Positions 55,018-63,722 are shown, counted from the stretch's first letter. The stretch: 64,000 nucleotides of DNA from Paenibacillus alba (GCF_013204855.1 NZ_JABMKZ010000009.1:1-64000); one strand, 5' to 3'. Notes: a model not told the origin generated them from the letters alone. Made by a program: numbers and translations.

Positions 55018-55203
55018 TTGAAAACCTGCGATAATGCAGGCTTTTTCAGCGAAAACGCTCGTGAAATGGGAATTCCTGCAAATGTGCAGGAATTTTTGGC
55101 TTTTCTCACTGAAATTCGAGAAAAGGGCGAAAATACATGCAGAAATGCAGGAATTCATGGAAAAAGGTTATTTTGAGAAAAAAAGGATGCATAATCGCAG
55201 GTT
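55018..55203. repeat. Four-module palindromic element, copy D
   Basis: Modules CCTGCGATAATGCAGG (about 55025), CCTGCAAATGTGCAGG (about 55075), ACATGCAGAAATGCAGG (about 55135) and GGATGCATAATCGCAGG (about 55185). Module 2 (GGAATTCCTGCAAATG) is nearly the reverse complement of module 3 of copy C, which shows the mirror symmetry clearly. Confidence 0.83.
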
Positions 55204-55465
55204 TATCTAGAAAATCAGCTGCCAATATCGAGGATACTCGTACTTTTTGCGCCAGGGAGTATCATACGCGTTGATTATTGCGGAATCGAGAAGCGCAGTG
55301 GAGCGATGTTCACCTTTGCAAAGAAGAGCTGGGCATACAATGAACTTAGTAGACACCGGAGAGGATAGCGGGAAATAGCTATGGCAATGGTTATTGCGGC
55401 TTAAATGGATATCGCCCTAAAAGACAAGCTGCTGTAAGCTAACCTGACACGCGAATTAATACATA
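55204..55465. other. Intergenic, no gene seen
   Basis: About 260 bp between the palindromic element and the next promoter. No coding sequence, RNA motif or strong hairpin is supported. Confidence 0.5.
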
Positions 55466-55494
55466 TTGACACCCTAATTAAAAAAGGCTACTAT
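55466..55494 (+). promoter_or_regulatory. Sigma-A promoter of the LacI-controlled ABC operon
   Basis: TTGACA (55466-55471), 17 nt, TACTAT (55489-55494). The operator follows 9 bp downstream. Confidence 0.8.
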
Positions 55495-55503
55495 GTACTT
55501 ATT

Positions 55504-55523
55504 AAGTATAAACGTTTATACTT
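55504..55523. promoter_or_regulatory. LacI-family operator, perfect 20-bp palindrome
   Basis: AAGTATAAAC followed by GTTTATACTT, covering the expected transcription start. A close relative (AAGTATAAACGTTTAAACAA) precedes the LacI gene at 58862. Confidence 0.85.
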
Positions 55524-55571
55524 TTGACACATAAAGGTGCAAGTGCTTCTTACCATGAGGAGGGGTTCTAT

Positions 55572-56948
55572 TTGAAAAATGCAAAGCTAAAAAGTATCGT
55601 TTCATGTTTAACAGTAAGCGCTTTTTTGGCGGGCTGCAGCACGGTTCCAACCAAGACGGACAACACGGATGCAGCATCGACGGCGAAAACAACCGAAACT
55701 TCAGCAGTATCCACGGCTGCGGCTTCGAGCAAGCTCAGCTGGGATAAAGTGAATGATCCTTCGCTGAAAGGGCAAGAAATTACCGTTCTCGTCGTTGATA
55801 CGGATGGTAAGATTGGAACGTTATTTAAGCAATTTACAGAGAAAACAGGCATTAAAGTCAATGAGCTCGCCGTAGATTACAACTCTCTATATGGCAAAAT
55901 AACGACAGCGGCATTATCGAATTCGTCCGATATTGATGTTGTTGAGATGGATACCATTTGGGCGGGACAATTTCTGAAAGGGAATATTGCCGAGGATTTG
56001 ACTAACGTTATTCCGGCAGATGTCCAAAAGAAATACACGCAATCTTCGCTTTCGTCAGCGATGTTCGATAATCACTTGATGGGAATTCCGTATTATTCAA
56101 GCACGAAGCATTTTTACTGGAACAAGGATTTGTTGAAAAAAGCAGGCTACGACGCCCCGCCGAAAACGTGGGATGAATTTAGAGAAGTATCGAAGAAGCT
56201 GACAACGAACGGCGTTTACGGATCAGGCTGGGCATGGAAGCAGGCAGAAGGCTTAATTTGTGATTATGTCAGCATGGTGTACGCTTTCGGCGGCAATATG
56301 ATTGGGGACAATGGCAAGCTTACTGTTAATTCTAAAGAATCCGTGCAAACGCTTCAATACATGTCGGACCTCATCAATACGGACAAAACGGTGGACCCGG
56401 CAAGCTTGCAGTGGACAGAGGAAGATGTGAAAAATGCTTTCATGGCTGGCAAAATTGCTATGATGAGCAACTGGGAGAACATGTACCCTGATCTGAATGA
56501 TCCAACGAAATCCAAAGTGGTTAATCAAAGCGACGTAGGTTTGCTGCCAGGACAAGGAAGTATAATTTCTTCCTCCGTGACAGGGTCTGAAGGCATTGCG
56601 ATTATGAAATCAAGTAAGAAGAAGCAAGCGGCACTTGCGTTCTTAAGCTGGATCGGGTCAAGGGAGTTCCAAGTGCCGTTCTACGCGAATACCGGTACGT
56701 ATCCATCACTGCAGGAGCTTTACACGGACGAGGCGATTATCAAGGCGGATACAACGAAATCATTAAGCAAAATTATGCCGGAATTCCAATATGGCCACAA
56801 TCGTCCGAATGCGCCTGGTTATGTCGAATGGGCAGATATTTTATCCAATCAAGTGGTTTCCGGTTTGACGAAGCACCAAACTCCTCAACAAGCGTTGGAT
56901 GAAGCTTCCAAGAAAATCGACGAAGCCATAAAAACAGCAGCTAAGTAA
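55572..56948 (+). CDS. Sugar ABC substrate-binding lipoprotein
   Basis: A 458-residue family 1 sugar-binding lipoprotein. The signal peptide ends at FLAGC (Cys22) and an S/T-rich linker follows. The mature part has LKGQEITVLVVDTDGKIGTL and SSDIDVVEMDTIWAGQFL; the hinge region includes YYSSTKHFYWNKDLLKKAG. TTG 55572 is chosen, with AGGAGGGG 6 nt upstream; a TTG at 55524 would add 16 residues overlapping the operator edge. First gene of the operon with two permeases. Linked GH4 and kinase genes suggest a beta-linked disaccharide or amino-sugar ligand, by inference. Confidence 0.9.
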   Translation: MKNAKLKSIVSCLTVSAFLAGCSTVPTKTDNTDAASTAKTTETSAVSTAAASSKLSWDKVNDPSLKGQEITVLVVDTDGKIGTLFKQFTEKTGIKVNELAVDYNSLYGKITTAALSNSSDIDVVEMDTIWAGQFLKGNIAEDLTNVIPADVQKKYTQSSLSSAMFDNHLMGIPYYSSTKHFYWNKDLLKKAGYDAPPKTWDEFREVSKKLTTNGVYGSGWAWKQAEGLICDYVSMVYAFGGNMIGDNGKLTVNSKESVQTLQYMSDLINTDKTVDPASLQWTEEDVKNAFMAGKIAMMSNWENMYPDLNDPTKSKVVNQSDVGLLPGQGSIISSSVTGSEGIAIMKSSKKKQAALAFLSWIGSREFQVPFYANTGTYPSLQELYTDEAIIKADTTKSLSKIMPEFQYGHNRPNAPGYVEWADILSNQVVSGLTKHQTPQQALDEASKKIDEAIKTAAK

Positions 56949-56964
56949 AGCAGGGTGTGGAGGG

Positions 56965-57897
56965 ATGAGCGTGCTCAAAAGTCAATTTGCTACCAAAAGA
57001 AGCCTATTTCCTTCTTCGAAAAAAGAACGGAAGGATATCTTATTTGCGATCCTCCTGCTGGCGCCTACGCTGTATCTCTTGTTAAGAATATTTATCTTAC
57101 CTATTGTACAGTCGCTGGTTTGGAGCTTTTTTAAATACAATTTGATGGACGGCTCGACCATTGAATATGTAGGTTTGAGAAATTATATAGACATTTCAGT
57201 ACTGCAGGACTTTTGGATTTCCATGAAAAATACGAGTTATTTCACCGTTTTTTCAGTGGCGCTTGAATTGGCTATCGGTTTTCTATGCGCCCTTGTACTG
57301 AATCAGACGTTCATTGGCAGATCGTTTTTTAGAGGCATTATTATTATTCCTTGGGCGATGCTCACGTTAGTGAATGGGTTGCTGTGGAACTGGATCTATC
57401 AGCCGGGGTACGGCGCTTTGAACACTATTTTGCATAACATGCATGTGTTGGGAGCTGATACGAATCCAGTATGGCTCTCCAGCTCCGGCAAGGTAGTCTT
57501 TTTCACAGCTTTAACGGATATCTGGAAAATGACGCCCTTTATGACCTTGCTGCTTCTGGCGGGCATGCAATCTATTTCGGTTTCTTTGTATGAGGCTGCA
57601 GCCATTGACGGCGCCAACTTTTGGAAGAAAATATGGCATGTGACACTTCCGCAGTTGATGCCCTCATTGATGATTGCTCTCGTACTGCGTGTAATTGGCG
57701 CATTTCGGGTGTATGACATTTTAACGGTTTTTACAGGAAATCCGAATACATCGGTTAGTTATCTAACGTATAACTTTGCTTTCCGCTACTTTTATTTAGG
57801 CAGAGCGTCAGCGATGGCGTGGATTTCCACCATTTTCATTTTAATTTTCATTGTCATCTATATGATCATGCTGAAGAAACAGCAGAAAGAACAGTAA
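56965..57897 (+). CDS. Sugar ABC permease, MalF type
   Basis: A 310-residue permease with six helices, LEFT of which starts with FAILLLAPTLYLLLRIFILP. The EAA loop is EAAAIDGANFWKKIWHVTLP. It begins 16 nt after the binding-protein gene and lies 12 nt before the MalG-type partner. An MsmX-type ATPase must come from elsewhere. Confidence 0.9.
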   Translation: MSVLKSQFATKRSLFPSSKKERKDILFAILLLAPTLYLLLRIFILPIVQSLVWSFFKYNLMDGSTIEYVGLRNYIDISVLQDFWISMKNTSYFTVFSVALELAIGFLCALVLNQTFIGRSFFRGIIIIPWAMLTLVNGLLWNWIYQPGYGALNTILHNMHVLGADTNPVWLSSSGKVVFFTALTDIWKMTPFMTLLLLAGMQSISVSLYEAAAIDGANFWKKIWHVTLPQLMPSLMIALVLRVIGAFRVYDILTVFTGNPNTSVSYLTYNFAFRYFYLGRASAMAWISTIFILIFIVIYMIMLKKQQKEQ

Positions 57898-57909
57898 GGG
57901 GGAAGAACG

Positions 57910-58848
57910 GTGAGCAGAGAGGCAGCAAGCAGAACCCCATCTTGGAGAGTTCGTTTATTTAAAGTCAGTCCAAGTGAGCTGATTCCCCCCATTTATTTGT
58001 GGTTGGGCATTATACTTCTAACAATATTTACGCTTTCACCCTTTCTGTATTTGATGATTTCTTCGGTCAGCCAATCGCAAGAGCTATTATCCGGGCATTT
58101 GTTCCCCCATTTGCCGACGTTTGGCAACTATGTGAAGCTATTTCAAGGGAGTACAGGCAAAGATTTTGTGCATGCCTTAGAAAATAGTTTATCGGTCTCC
58201 TTATGGACAACGGCGATTACAATTTTCGTAGGCGTATTTGCATCGTATGCCTTGGCGCGAATCAAATTTCCGTTTCGGGTCTCACTGCTGTTCATTATTT
58301 TGGCTATGCAGCTGTTGCCTTCCATCAGTATTATCGTGCCGCTATACATCATGATGAGAGAGGGATTAACCTTATCCATCCCGTTTACCTCAATCATTAT
58401 CCTGCACACGAAGCCGCTTTTGGATACGACTTGGGCACTGATTATTGCCTATATCGCAACCAGCCTGCCTTTTGCTATTTGGCTCATGAGCGGGTACTTT
58501 CAATCCATTTCCAAAGAGATGGAAGAAGCGGCCTACATGGATGGATGCGGTAAATTCAAAACGATGTACAAAATCATCTTGCCCCTGGCGCTGCCAGGTA
58601 TCGCCGCAACCGCTATTTTCACCTTTTTGAATTCGTGGGATGAATTTATTTTTGCAAGTGCCTTCAGCCAAACGTATGCTTCCAAAACACTACCCATTGC
58701 CGTTCGAGAATTTATTGGCAAACACAGTATCGACTGGGGCCTTATGACAGCCGGAGGATTCGTAGCTTCGCTGCCGCCGGTCATTATTTCCTTATTTCTG
58801 TATCGGTATATCGTGAGCGGATTGTCAGAAGGGGGATTGAAGGAGTAG
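57910..58848 (+). CDS. Sugar ABC permease, MalG type
   Basis: A 312-residue permease with six helices, EAA loop EEAAYMDGCGKFKTMYKIIL, and the usual C-terminus YRYIVSGLSEGGLKE. The start is GTG, with GGGGGAAG upstream. It completes the import channel with the preceding permease. The LacI-type operator before the regulator gene begins 14 bp after its stop. Confidence 0.9.
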   Translation: MSREAASRTPSWRVRLFKVSPSELIPPIYLWLGIILLTIFTLSPFLYLMISSVSQSQELLSGHLFPHLPTFGNYVKLFQGSTGKDFVHALENSLSVSLWTTAITIFVGVFASYALARIKFPFRVSLLFIILAMQLLPSISIIVPLYIMMREGLTLSIPFTSIIILHTKPLLDTTWALIIAYIATSLPFAIWLMSGYFQSISKEMEEAAYMDGCGKFKTMYKIILPLALPGIAATAIFTFLNSWDEFIFASAFSQTYASKTLPIAVREFIGKHSIDWGLMTAGGFVASLPPVIISLFLYRYIVSGLSEGGLKE

Positions 58849-58861
58849 CATCATCCCCCTT

Positions 58862-58881
58862 AAGTATAAACGTTTAAACAA
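58862..58881. promoter_or_regulatory. LacI-family operator before the lacI-type gene
   Basis: AAGTATAAACGTTTAAACAA matches the perfect operator at 55504 in its left half and diverges in the right arm, so binding may be weaker. It suggests autoregulation. Confidence 0.75.
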
Positions 58882-58932
58882 TTGGATCGAATTGAACGAC
58901 AATAAAATCACCGAAACGGGAGTTCGATTGCA

Positions 58933-59940
58933 ATTAAAAAGATCAGTATTTTGGATATTGTCACAAAGTCAGGTGTTTCTCTAGTTACGGTTTCAAGGGT
59001 TCTTAACAATGTTACGACGGTTCGCGAGAGCAATCGGCAAAAGGTGCTGCAAGCCATCAAAGAATTGGATTACGAGCCTAATTCAGCTGCGCGAAGCTTG
59101 GCGCGTGGAACAACGGGATTAATTGGGCTCACGTTGGTTACATTGAACGATTCGGTCTTTCACGATATTGTTCAAGCGGTGAATGAACATTTGGAGGAGA
59201 AAGGCTATTTCTTAGCCTTATCCATTTCCTCACCGACGCAGGAAGAGGCTGAGAAGCAAAATAGCTTCTTATTTCAGGAGGATCGTGTCGACGGCATTAT
59301 CGTGCTTTCTCCACTGAATGAGAAGCAAATTGTTATGGAGCTGAAGCGCAAAAACATTCCGTTCGTGATCATTGATAATCACGATGATAACACCAGAGCT
59401 GTAACTGTGAATGTTGATAATTATGTTGGGGGATTCGAAGCGACCAAGCATTTAATTGAGTTAGGTCATACCCGTATCGCTCATGTGAGCGGCCCCGAAC
59501 ACTTTCTTAGTGTCAGAGAACGCAAACGCGGCTTCGAGAAAGCATTGGAGCAATCCGGCATTGCGCCACTTGCGGTAGCTCATACCGAATTCGGAATTCG
59601 CAGCGGCTTTCAAGCCGCAACAGCGTGGATCGAAGCAGGAGTGGTTCCAACGGCTGTATTCGCAGGGGACGATGCGCTCGCATTAGGCGCAATGGATGCA
59701 TTTCGGGCCAAAGGGTACCGCATTCCGGATGATATATCGATTATCGGTTATGATAATCAGCTATTTGCTTCTGAGATCCATCCGCAGCTCACGACGATTC
59801 GTCAGCCTGTGGAACAAATGGGCAAAGAAGCGGTTCGGCTTTTGCTTAAGCTCATTGGCGGCGCACCAAGGAATAGTTCAGTGCTCTTGCAGCCCCAGCT
59901 AATCATCAGACATTCAACAGCTAATTACAAACAGAGATAA
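58933..59940 (+). CDS. LacI-family sugar repressor with abnormal start
   Basis: A LacI/GalR repressor: helix-turn-helix (SGVSLVTVSRVLNNV, then SARSLARG-type hinge helix AARSLARG) and a periplasmic-binding-like sensor (TGLIGLTLVTLNDS onward, FAGDDALALGAMDAFRAKG, SIIGYDN). It should repress the ABC operon through the two palindromes. The start is odd: alignment with the paralogue at 63783 (ATG-AAA-AAA) puts ATT at 58933. A TTG at 58928 with GGGAG upstream would fit perfectly (MQLKKISILD) if the A5 run at 58936 had one more A. TTG 58951 is the first ordinary in-frame start but has no ribosome site. Confidence 0.88.
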   Translation: MKKISILDIVTKSGVSLVTVSRVLNNVTTVRESNRQKVLQAIKELDYEPNSAARSLARGTTGLIGLTLVTLNDSVFHDIVQAVNEHLEEKGYFLALSISSPTQEEAEKQNSFLFQEDRVDGIIVLSPLNEKQIVMELKRKNIPFVIIDNHDDNTRAVTVNVDNYVGGFEATKHLIELGHTRIAHVSGPEHFLSVRERKRGFEKALEQSGIAPLAVAHTEFGIRSGFQAATAWIEAGVVPTAVFAGDDALALGAMDAFRAKGYRIPDDISIIGYDNQLFASEIHPQLTTIRQPVEQMGKEAVRLLLKLIGGAPRNSSVLLQPQLIIRHSTANYKQR

Positions 59941-59970
59941 AAGTAACCATGATGGTGGGAGTGAAATGGA

Positions 59971-60957
59971 TTGAACTATTACTTAGGTGTGGATGCAGGC
60001 GCCACGAAAACATACGCCATCCTTACAGATGAAACCGGCAATTGGCTGGCAAGCGGCAGAAGCGGCCCAGGCAATCACCAAATCAATGTAGAATTAGCCA
60101 ATTCGAACATTAAAGATGCCGTATTTCAAGCCCTTAATCAAGCGAACCTTCAGCCTGCGGATATACGTGTCGCCTGGTTTGGGTTAGCGGGGGCCGATCG
60201 AGAAGCGGACTATCGCATATTAAGGCCCATGATTCAAAGCTATGGATTTGCTAATGCCCATATCGTATGTGACACGATTATCGCGATGCGTGCGGGAACA
60301 GCCAAGCCATATGGCGCTGTGCTCATCTGTGGAACTGGCATGAATGCAGCTGGCATTAATAAGCATGGTCAGATGATCCAGTGCGGCGGATTTGGTTATG
60401 CGTTTGGCGATTTTGGCGGAGGCAGCGAGCTTTCGATTGAAGCCTTTCGGACTGTCATTCGGGCATGGGAGGGGCGCATCAAGCCCACTTTGCTGACGGA
60501 TTTAATTTTACAGACGCTGGGCTATGGTTCTGTTGAAGAGATGTTTCATCATTTTCTTGATCTTCATAAGCGGATTCCGTCGGACTTGACGAAGCTGATC
60601 TTCGATGCCGCCGCAAGAGGGGACCAGGCTTCTATCCAAATTTTGCAAAAACAAGGCGCTGAACTAGGTTTATCCGCCAGATCCGTCATTGAACGCTTGC
60701 TAATGCAGGATGAGAACTTCGATCTTGTATTGGCAGGCAGCGTGTTAACGAAAGGAAATGGCGAGTTCATTCATCCTTATATTGCAAAAGAGGTTCGCGA
60801 GGCAGCTCCTGGTTGTCAGTTGAACATTTTGACAGTAGAGCCGGTGGTCGGTTCCATCCTGTTAGCCATGGAGAAAGACGGAATGACGATTGCCGCTTCG
60901 ACTTATGAAAAGCTAGGTCAAATAACAAACATCAAAGGAGTCGTCTATCATGAGTGA
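59971..60957 (+). CDS. BadF/BcrA-type sugar kinase (GlcNAc kinase-like)
   Basis: A 328-residue ASKHA-fold kinase of the BadF/BadG/BcrA/BcrD ATPase family, whose best-known sugar members are N-acetylglucosamine kinases. Motifs are YYLGVDAGATKTYAILTDE (phosphate 1 loop), ICGTGMNAAGI (phosphate 2) and GGFGYAFGDFGGGSELSI. TTG 59971 is the start, with GGGAG 9 nt upstream. The end overlaps the GH4 gene by 8 nt, so production is coupled. It may phosphorylate imported sugar before or after GH4 cleavage. Confidence 0.87.
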   Translation: MNYYLGVDAGATKTYAILTDETGNWLASGRSGPGNHQINVELANSNIKDAVFQALNQANLQPADIRVAWFGLAGADREADYRILRPMIQSYGFANAHIVCDTIIAMRAGTAKPYGAVLICGTGMNAAGINKHGQMIQCGGFGYAFGDFGGGSELSIEAFRTVIRAWEGRIKPTLLTDLILQTLGYGSVEEMFHHFLDLHKRIPSDLTKLIFDAAARGDQASIQILQKQGAELGLSARSVIERLLMQDENFDLVLAGSVLTKGNGEFIHPYIAKEVREAAPGCQLNILTVEPVVGSILLAMEKDGMTIAASTYEKLGQITNIKGVVYHE

Positions 60958-62254
60958 ATTATTGAAGATTGCTGTTATTGGGGGAGGTTCCTCCTATACG
61001 CCGGAATTAATCGAAGGGATTATTCTCAATCATGCGCAGCTGCCGGTATCGGAAATCTGGCTGGTAGACATCCCCGCAGGCCAACACAAGCTTGAAATTG
61101 TAGGGAGTTTAGCCAAAAGAATGGTTGAGAAGTCTGGATTGCCGATGACGGTTCATTTGACGATGAATCGACGCGAAGCGCTGGAGGGAGCCGTCTTCGT
61201 ATCTACTCAGATGCGTGTCGGCCTTCTTGAAGCACGAATCTGGGATGAGACGATTCCCCTCAAATATGGTGTGATTGGTCAGGAAACGACGGGTCCCGGG
61301 GGGATGATGAAAGCGCTGCGTACAATTCCCGTGCTGCTTGATATTTGCAAGGATATGGAGGAGTTGTGTCCCGAGGCTTGGCTGCTTAATTTTACGAATC
61401 CGGCAGGGATGGTCACCGAAGCGATTAATAAATATTCGAAGATCAAGTCGATTGGTTTATGCAATTCGCCTACAGGCGTTTATAAATGGCTGTCCGCTTT
61501 ATTCGAGGTTCCGGTGGAGCGGATTTATGCGGAATTCGTGGGTCTTAATCATTTGAACTGGGTGACGAAGGTTAGCGTTGACGGTGATTCCAAGCTGGAG
61601 AAGCTGTTCGATCTGAAAGAGGGATATTCGGCGAAAAATGTCCCGCAATCCGAGTGGAATGCCGATTTCATCCATGGGCTTGGCGCTATTCCTTCCTACT
61701 ACTTGAAATATTTTTATTTAACGCAGGAAATGCTGCAAGATCAAATAGCATCGTCGAAGAAAGAAGGCACGCGCGCAGAGGTTGTCAAACGCTTGGAAGA
61801 TGAGTTGTTCGAGCTGTACCAAGATCCGAATTTGGCAGAGAAGCCGAAGCAGCTTGAGAAGCGTGGAGGCACCTACTACTCGGAAGCCGCTGTTAATCTC
61901 ATGAAATCACTTTATAATGATTCACGCGATATTCAAACGTTGAATGTGGCCAATGGCCATACGTTGGACTTTTTGCCACAAGATGCTTGTATTGAGGTGA
62001 ATTGTGTTGTCACGAAGCAGGGGCCTATTCCTTTGCCTGTCTCCTATGTTCCGGTTTCAGTCAAAGGTTTGATACATGCTGTGAAAACCTATGAGCAGCT
62101 CGCAATTGAAGCGGCTGTACATGGAGACCGCAGTCTGGCGCTTCAGGCCTTGGGCCATCATCCCCTCATACCTTCGGTCAATATTGCCGATCGTATGCTG
62201 AAGGAAATGCTAGAGCAAAACAAGGCTTATCTGCCGCAGTTTGCTGAAGCTTAA
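60950..62254 (+). CDS. GH4 6-phospho-beta-glycosidase
   Basis: A 434-residue NAD- and metal-dependent glycosidase of family GH4. The dinucleotide fold starts at IAVIGGGSSYTPELIEGI. The substrate and metal sites include NFTNPAGMVTEA, GLCNSPTG (metal-binding Cys) and GLNHLNW (metal-binding His). Length suits the 6-phospho-beta-glucosidase or diacetylchitobiose-6-phosphate class. Because its importer is an ABC system, which does not phosphorylate, the 6-phosphate should come from the coupled kinase. AAAGGAG precedes the ATG inside the kinase gene. Confidence 0.9.
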   Translation: MSELLKIAVIGGGSSYTPELIEGIILNHAQLPVSEIWLVDIPAGQHKLEIVGSLAKRMVEKSGLPMTVHLTMNRREALEGAVFVSTQMRVGLLEARIWDETIPLKYGVIGQETTGPGGMMKALRTIPVLLDICKDMEELCPEAWLLNFTNPAGMVTEAINKYSKIKSIGLCNSPTGVYKWLSALFEVPVERIYAEFVGLNHLNWVTKVSVDGDSKLEKLFDLKEGYSAKNVPQSEWNADFIHGLGAIPSYYLKYFYLTQEMLQDQIASSKKEGTRAEVVKRLEDELFELYQDPNLAEKPKQLEKRGGTYYSEAAVNLMKSLYNDSRDIQTLNVANGHTLDFLPQDACIEVNCVVTKQGPIPLPVSYVPVSVKGLIHAVKTYEQLAIEAAVHGDRSLALQALGHHPLIPSVNIADRMLKEMLEQNKAYLPQFAEA

Positions 62255-62349
62255 TGGGAGTTGACTACGCTGGAAGGGAGGACATAGGCAGTAACGATGA
62301 AAGGTATCCATTAATCGCTATGCATGCTTTCCAAACCAAAGGAGGAATT

Positions 62350-63393
62350 ATGTCTATGAAAATCAAAGGAATGGCTAGTTTTCTTACAGCTGCTGCACTT
62401 GTATTTACCCTATCAGCCGGTGTTTCTGCCAAAGCCAGTGCGAACTCTCCAATTATTTTAGGTTATTACACGAATGATTCGGCTGCAGCTCTTACAAGCT
62501 ATCACAGCTACATCAATCAAATTTCCACAGATACTTTCAATACCGATGCAAGTGGCAACATTGTTGGAACCATCCCGACGCAAGCGGTGAATTATGCCAA
62601 TTCCGTTGGTATCTTGCCTTATGCTTTGGTATCCAACTATGGAGCAACAGATTGGGACAGCAATGCCGCTCATCAAGTATTAACCAATGCTGCCGCCAAA
62701 CAAAAGTTGATCGCTAATATGGTTGCTTTAGTGAAAACGAATCATTACAAAGGGATTAATGTTGATTTTGAGTCTGTTTTGGCAAGCGACCGCAATGCTC
62801 TGACCAGCTTTGTGAAGGACGTTGCCAGTATTATGAAAGCGCAAGGGTATTTAACGATGGTCTCTGTTCCTGCCAAAGATACCGATGACCCTGCTGACGA
62901 TTGGTCGGGCGCATTCGATTATGAACAACTTGGCACTTATGCAGATTTCATCCAAGTAATGACTTATGACGAGCATGGCGTGTGGGCGGACCCAGGTTCA
63001 GTGGCAAGCAAGCCATGGATGACAGCGGCGCTTAAATTCTCGATTACTTATGTGCCTTCAGAGAAAGTCATCATGGGTATTCCAGCTTACGGAAACGACT
63101 GGAATTTGTCGGATAAGACGAACAGCAGCAACAAATTAATTCCGTGGAAAGACATTCCACAGCTGATTACAAGCACCAAAGGCAAGCCAACAAGAGATAA
63201 CGCATCAGGATCAATGACTTTCAAGTATACGGCGAAAGACGGCTCCAAGCATGTGGTCTGGTACGAAGATGAAACGAGCATCAAGACCAAAACGCACTAT
63301 ACGCTGACTTATGAACTTGCAGGTGTTTCGGTCTATGCCATGGGCGAGGAAGATGAGAAGTTCTGGAAAGCCATTGCTGCGGGATTGAAATAA
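62350..63393 (+). CDS. Secreted GH18 (YaaH/YdhD-like) glycosidase
   Basis: A 347-residue exported GH18 protein. The signal peptide (about 1-31) ends SAKASA. The catalytic motif DxxDxDxE appears as KGINVDFESV, with N137, D139 and the acid E141; the first Asp is replaced. Other family marks are LPYALVSNYG, VQVMTYDEHG (as FIQVMTYDEHG) and VIMGIPAYGNDW. It resembles spore-cortex or wall N-acetylglucosaminidases, and could also cut chitin. ATG 62350 follows AAAGGAGG at 6 nt; an in-frame ATG at 62254 lacks a site and would hide the signal peptide. A terminator follows. Confidence 0.87.
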   Translation: MSMKIKGMASFLTAAALVFTLSAGVSAKASANSPIILGYYTNDSAAALTSYHSYINQISTDTFNTDASGNIVGTIPTQAVNYANSVGILPYALVSNYGATDWDSNAAHQVLTNAAAKQKLIANMVALVKTNHYKGINVDFESVLASDRNALTSFVKDVASIMKAQGYLTMVSVPAKDTDDPADDWSGAFDYEQLGTYADFIQVMTYDEHGVWADPGSVASKPWMTAALKFSITYVPSEKVIMGIPAYGNDWNLSDKTNSSNKLIPWKDIPQLITSTKGKPTRDNASGSMTFKYTAKDGSKHVVWYEDETSIKTKTHYTLTYELAGVSVYAMGEEDEKFWKAIAAGLK

Positions 63394-63402
63394 TGTTGAA
63401 GA

Positions 63403-63439
63403 AAGCCAGGGGATGCGGGAGCATTTCCTTGGCTTTTTT
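63403..63439 (+). terminator. Terminator after the GH18 gene
   Basis: AAGCCAGGGGATGC pairs with GCATTTCCTTGGCTT around GGGA, followed by TTTTTA. Confidence 0.85.
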
Positions 63440-63527
63440 ACGTTTAGGGATGGATTGGGGGATCGCATTCAGGAAAGGGAACTGTGTTCCCTTATTCATC
63501 CTTTAAACAGCCATTTGGCCCGTCAAA

Positions 63528-63655
63528 CGGAACTATAGTACGCTAATTTGTCCAATTTGCTGGAATTTCACGCTAGAGAGGTGGAATAGAGGAACGTACT
63601 TCCCTTTCGGAGGCGAATAGCGGATTTTAAGTGATATAGCGGATCATAGTTCCTT
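63528..63655. repeat. GGAACT..CGCTA palindromic repeat element, copy 2
   Basis: A forward module GGAACTATAGTACGCTAATT (63529) and inverted modules AATAGCGGATTTT and ATATAGCGGATCATAGTTCC (63637-63653) frame a middle with further partial modules. The mirror order matches copy 1 at 42.1 kb. Confidence 0.7.
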
Positions 63656-63694
63656 TTCCCAAAGGGTTATGTCCAGCAGCTGGGTTTTTCCTAC

Positions 63695-63722
63695 TGTTCA
63701 GATGTGTAAACGCTTATATAAT
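63695..63722 (+). promoter_or_regulatory. Promoter and LacI-type operator of the second lacI gene
   Basis: TATAAT (63717-63722) with TGTTCA 16 nt before. TGTAAACGCTTATA (63705-63718) lies over the -10 region and resembles both the TATAAACGTTTATA operators and a cre site, so autoregulation or CcpA control are both possible. Confidence 0.6.

Noticed and set aside
54889..55158. Minus-strand 89-residue frame
   Set aside because: It covers a terminator and palindromic element D and has no coding features.
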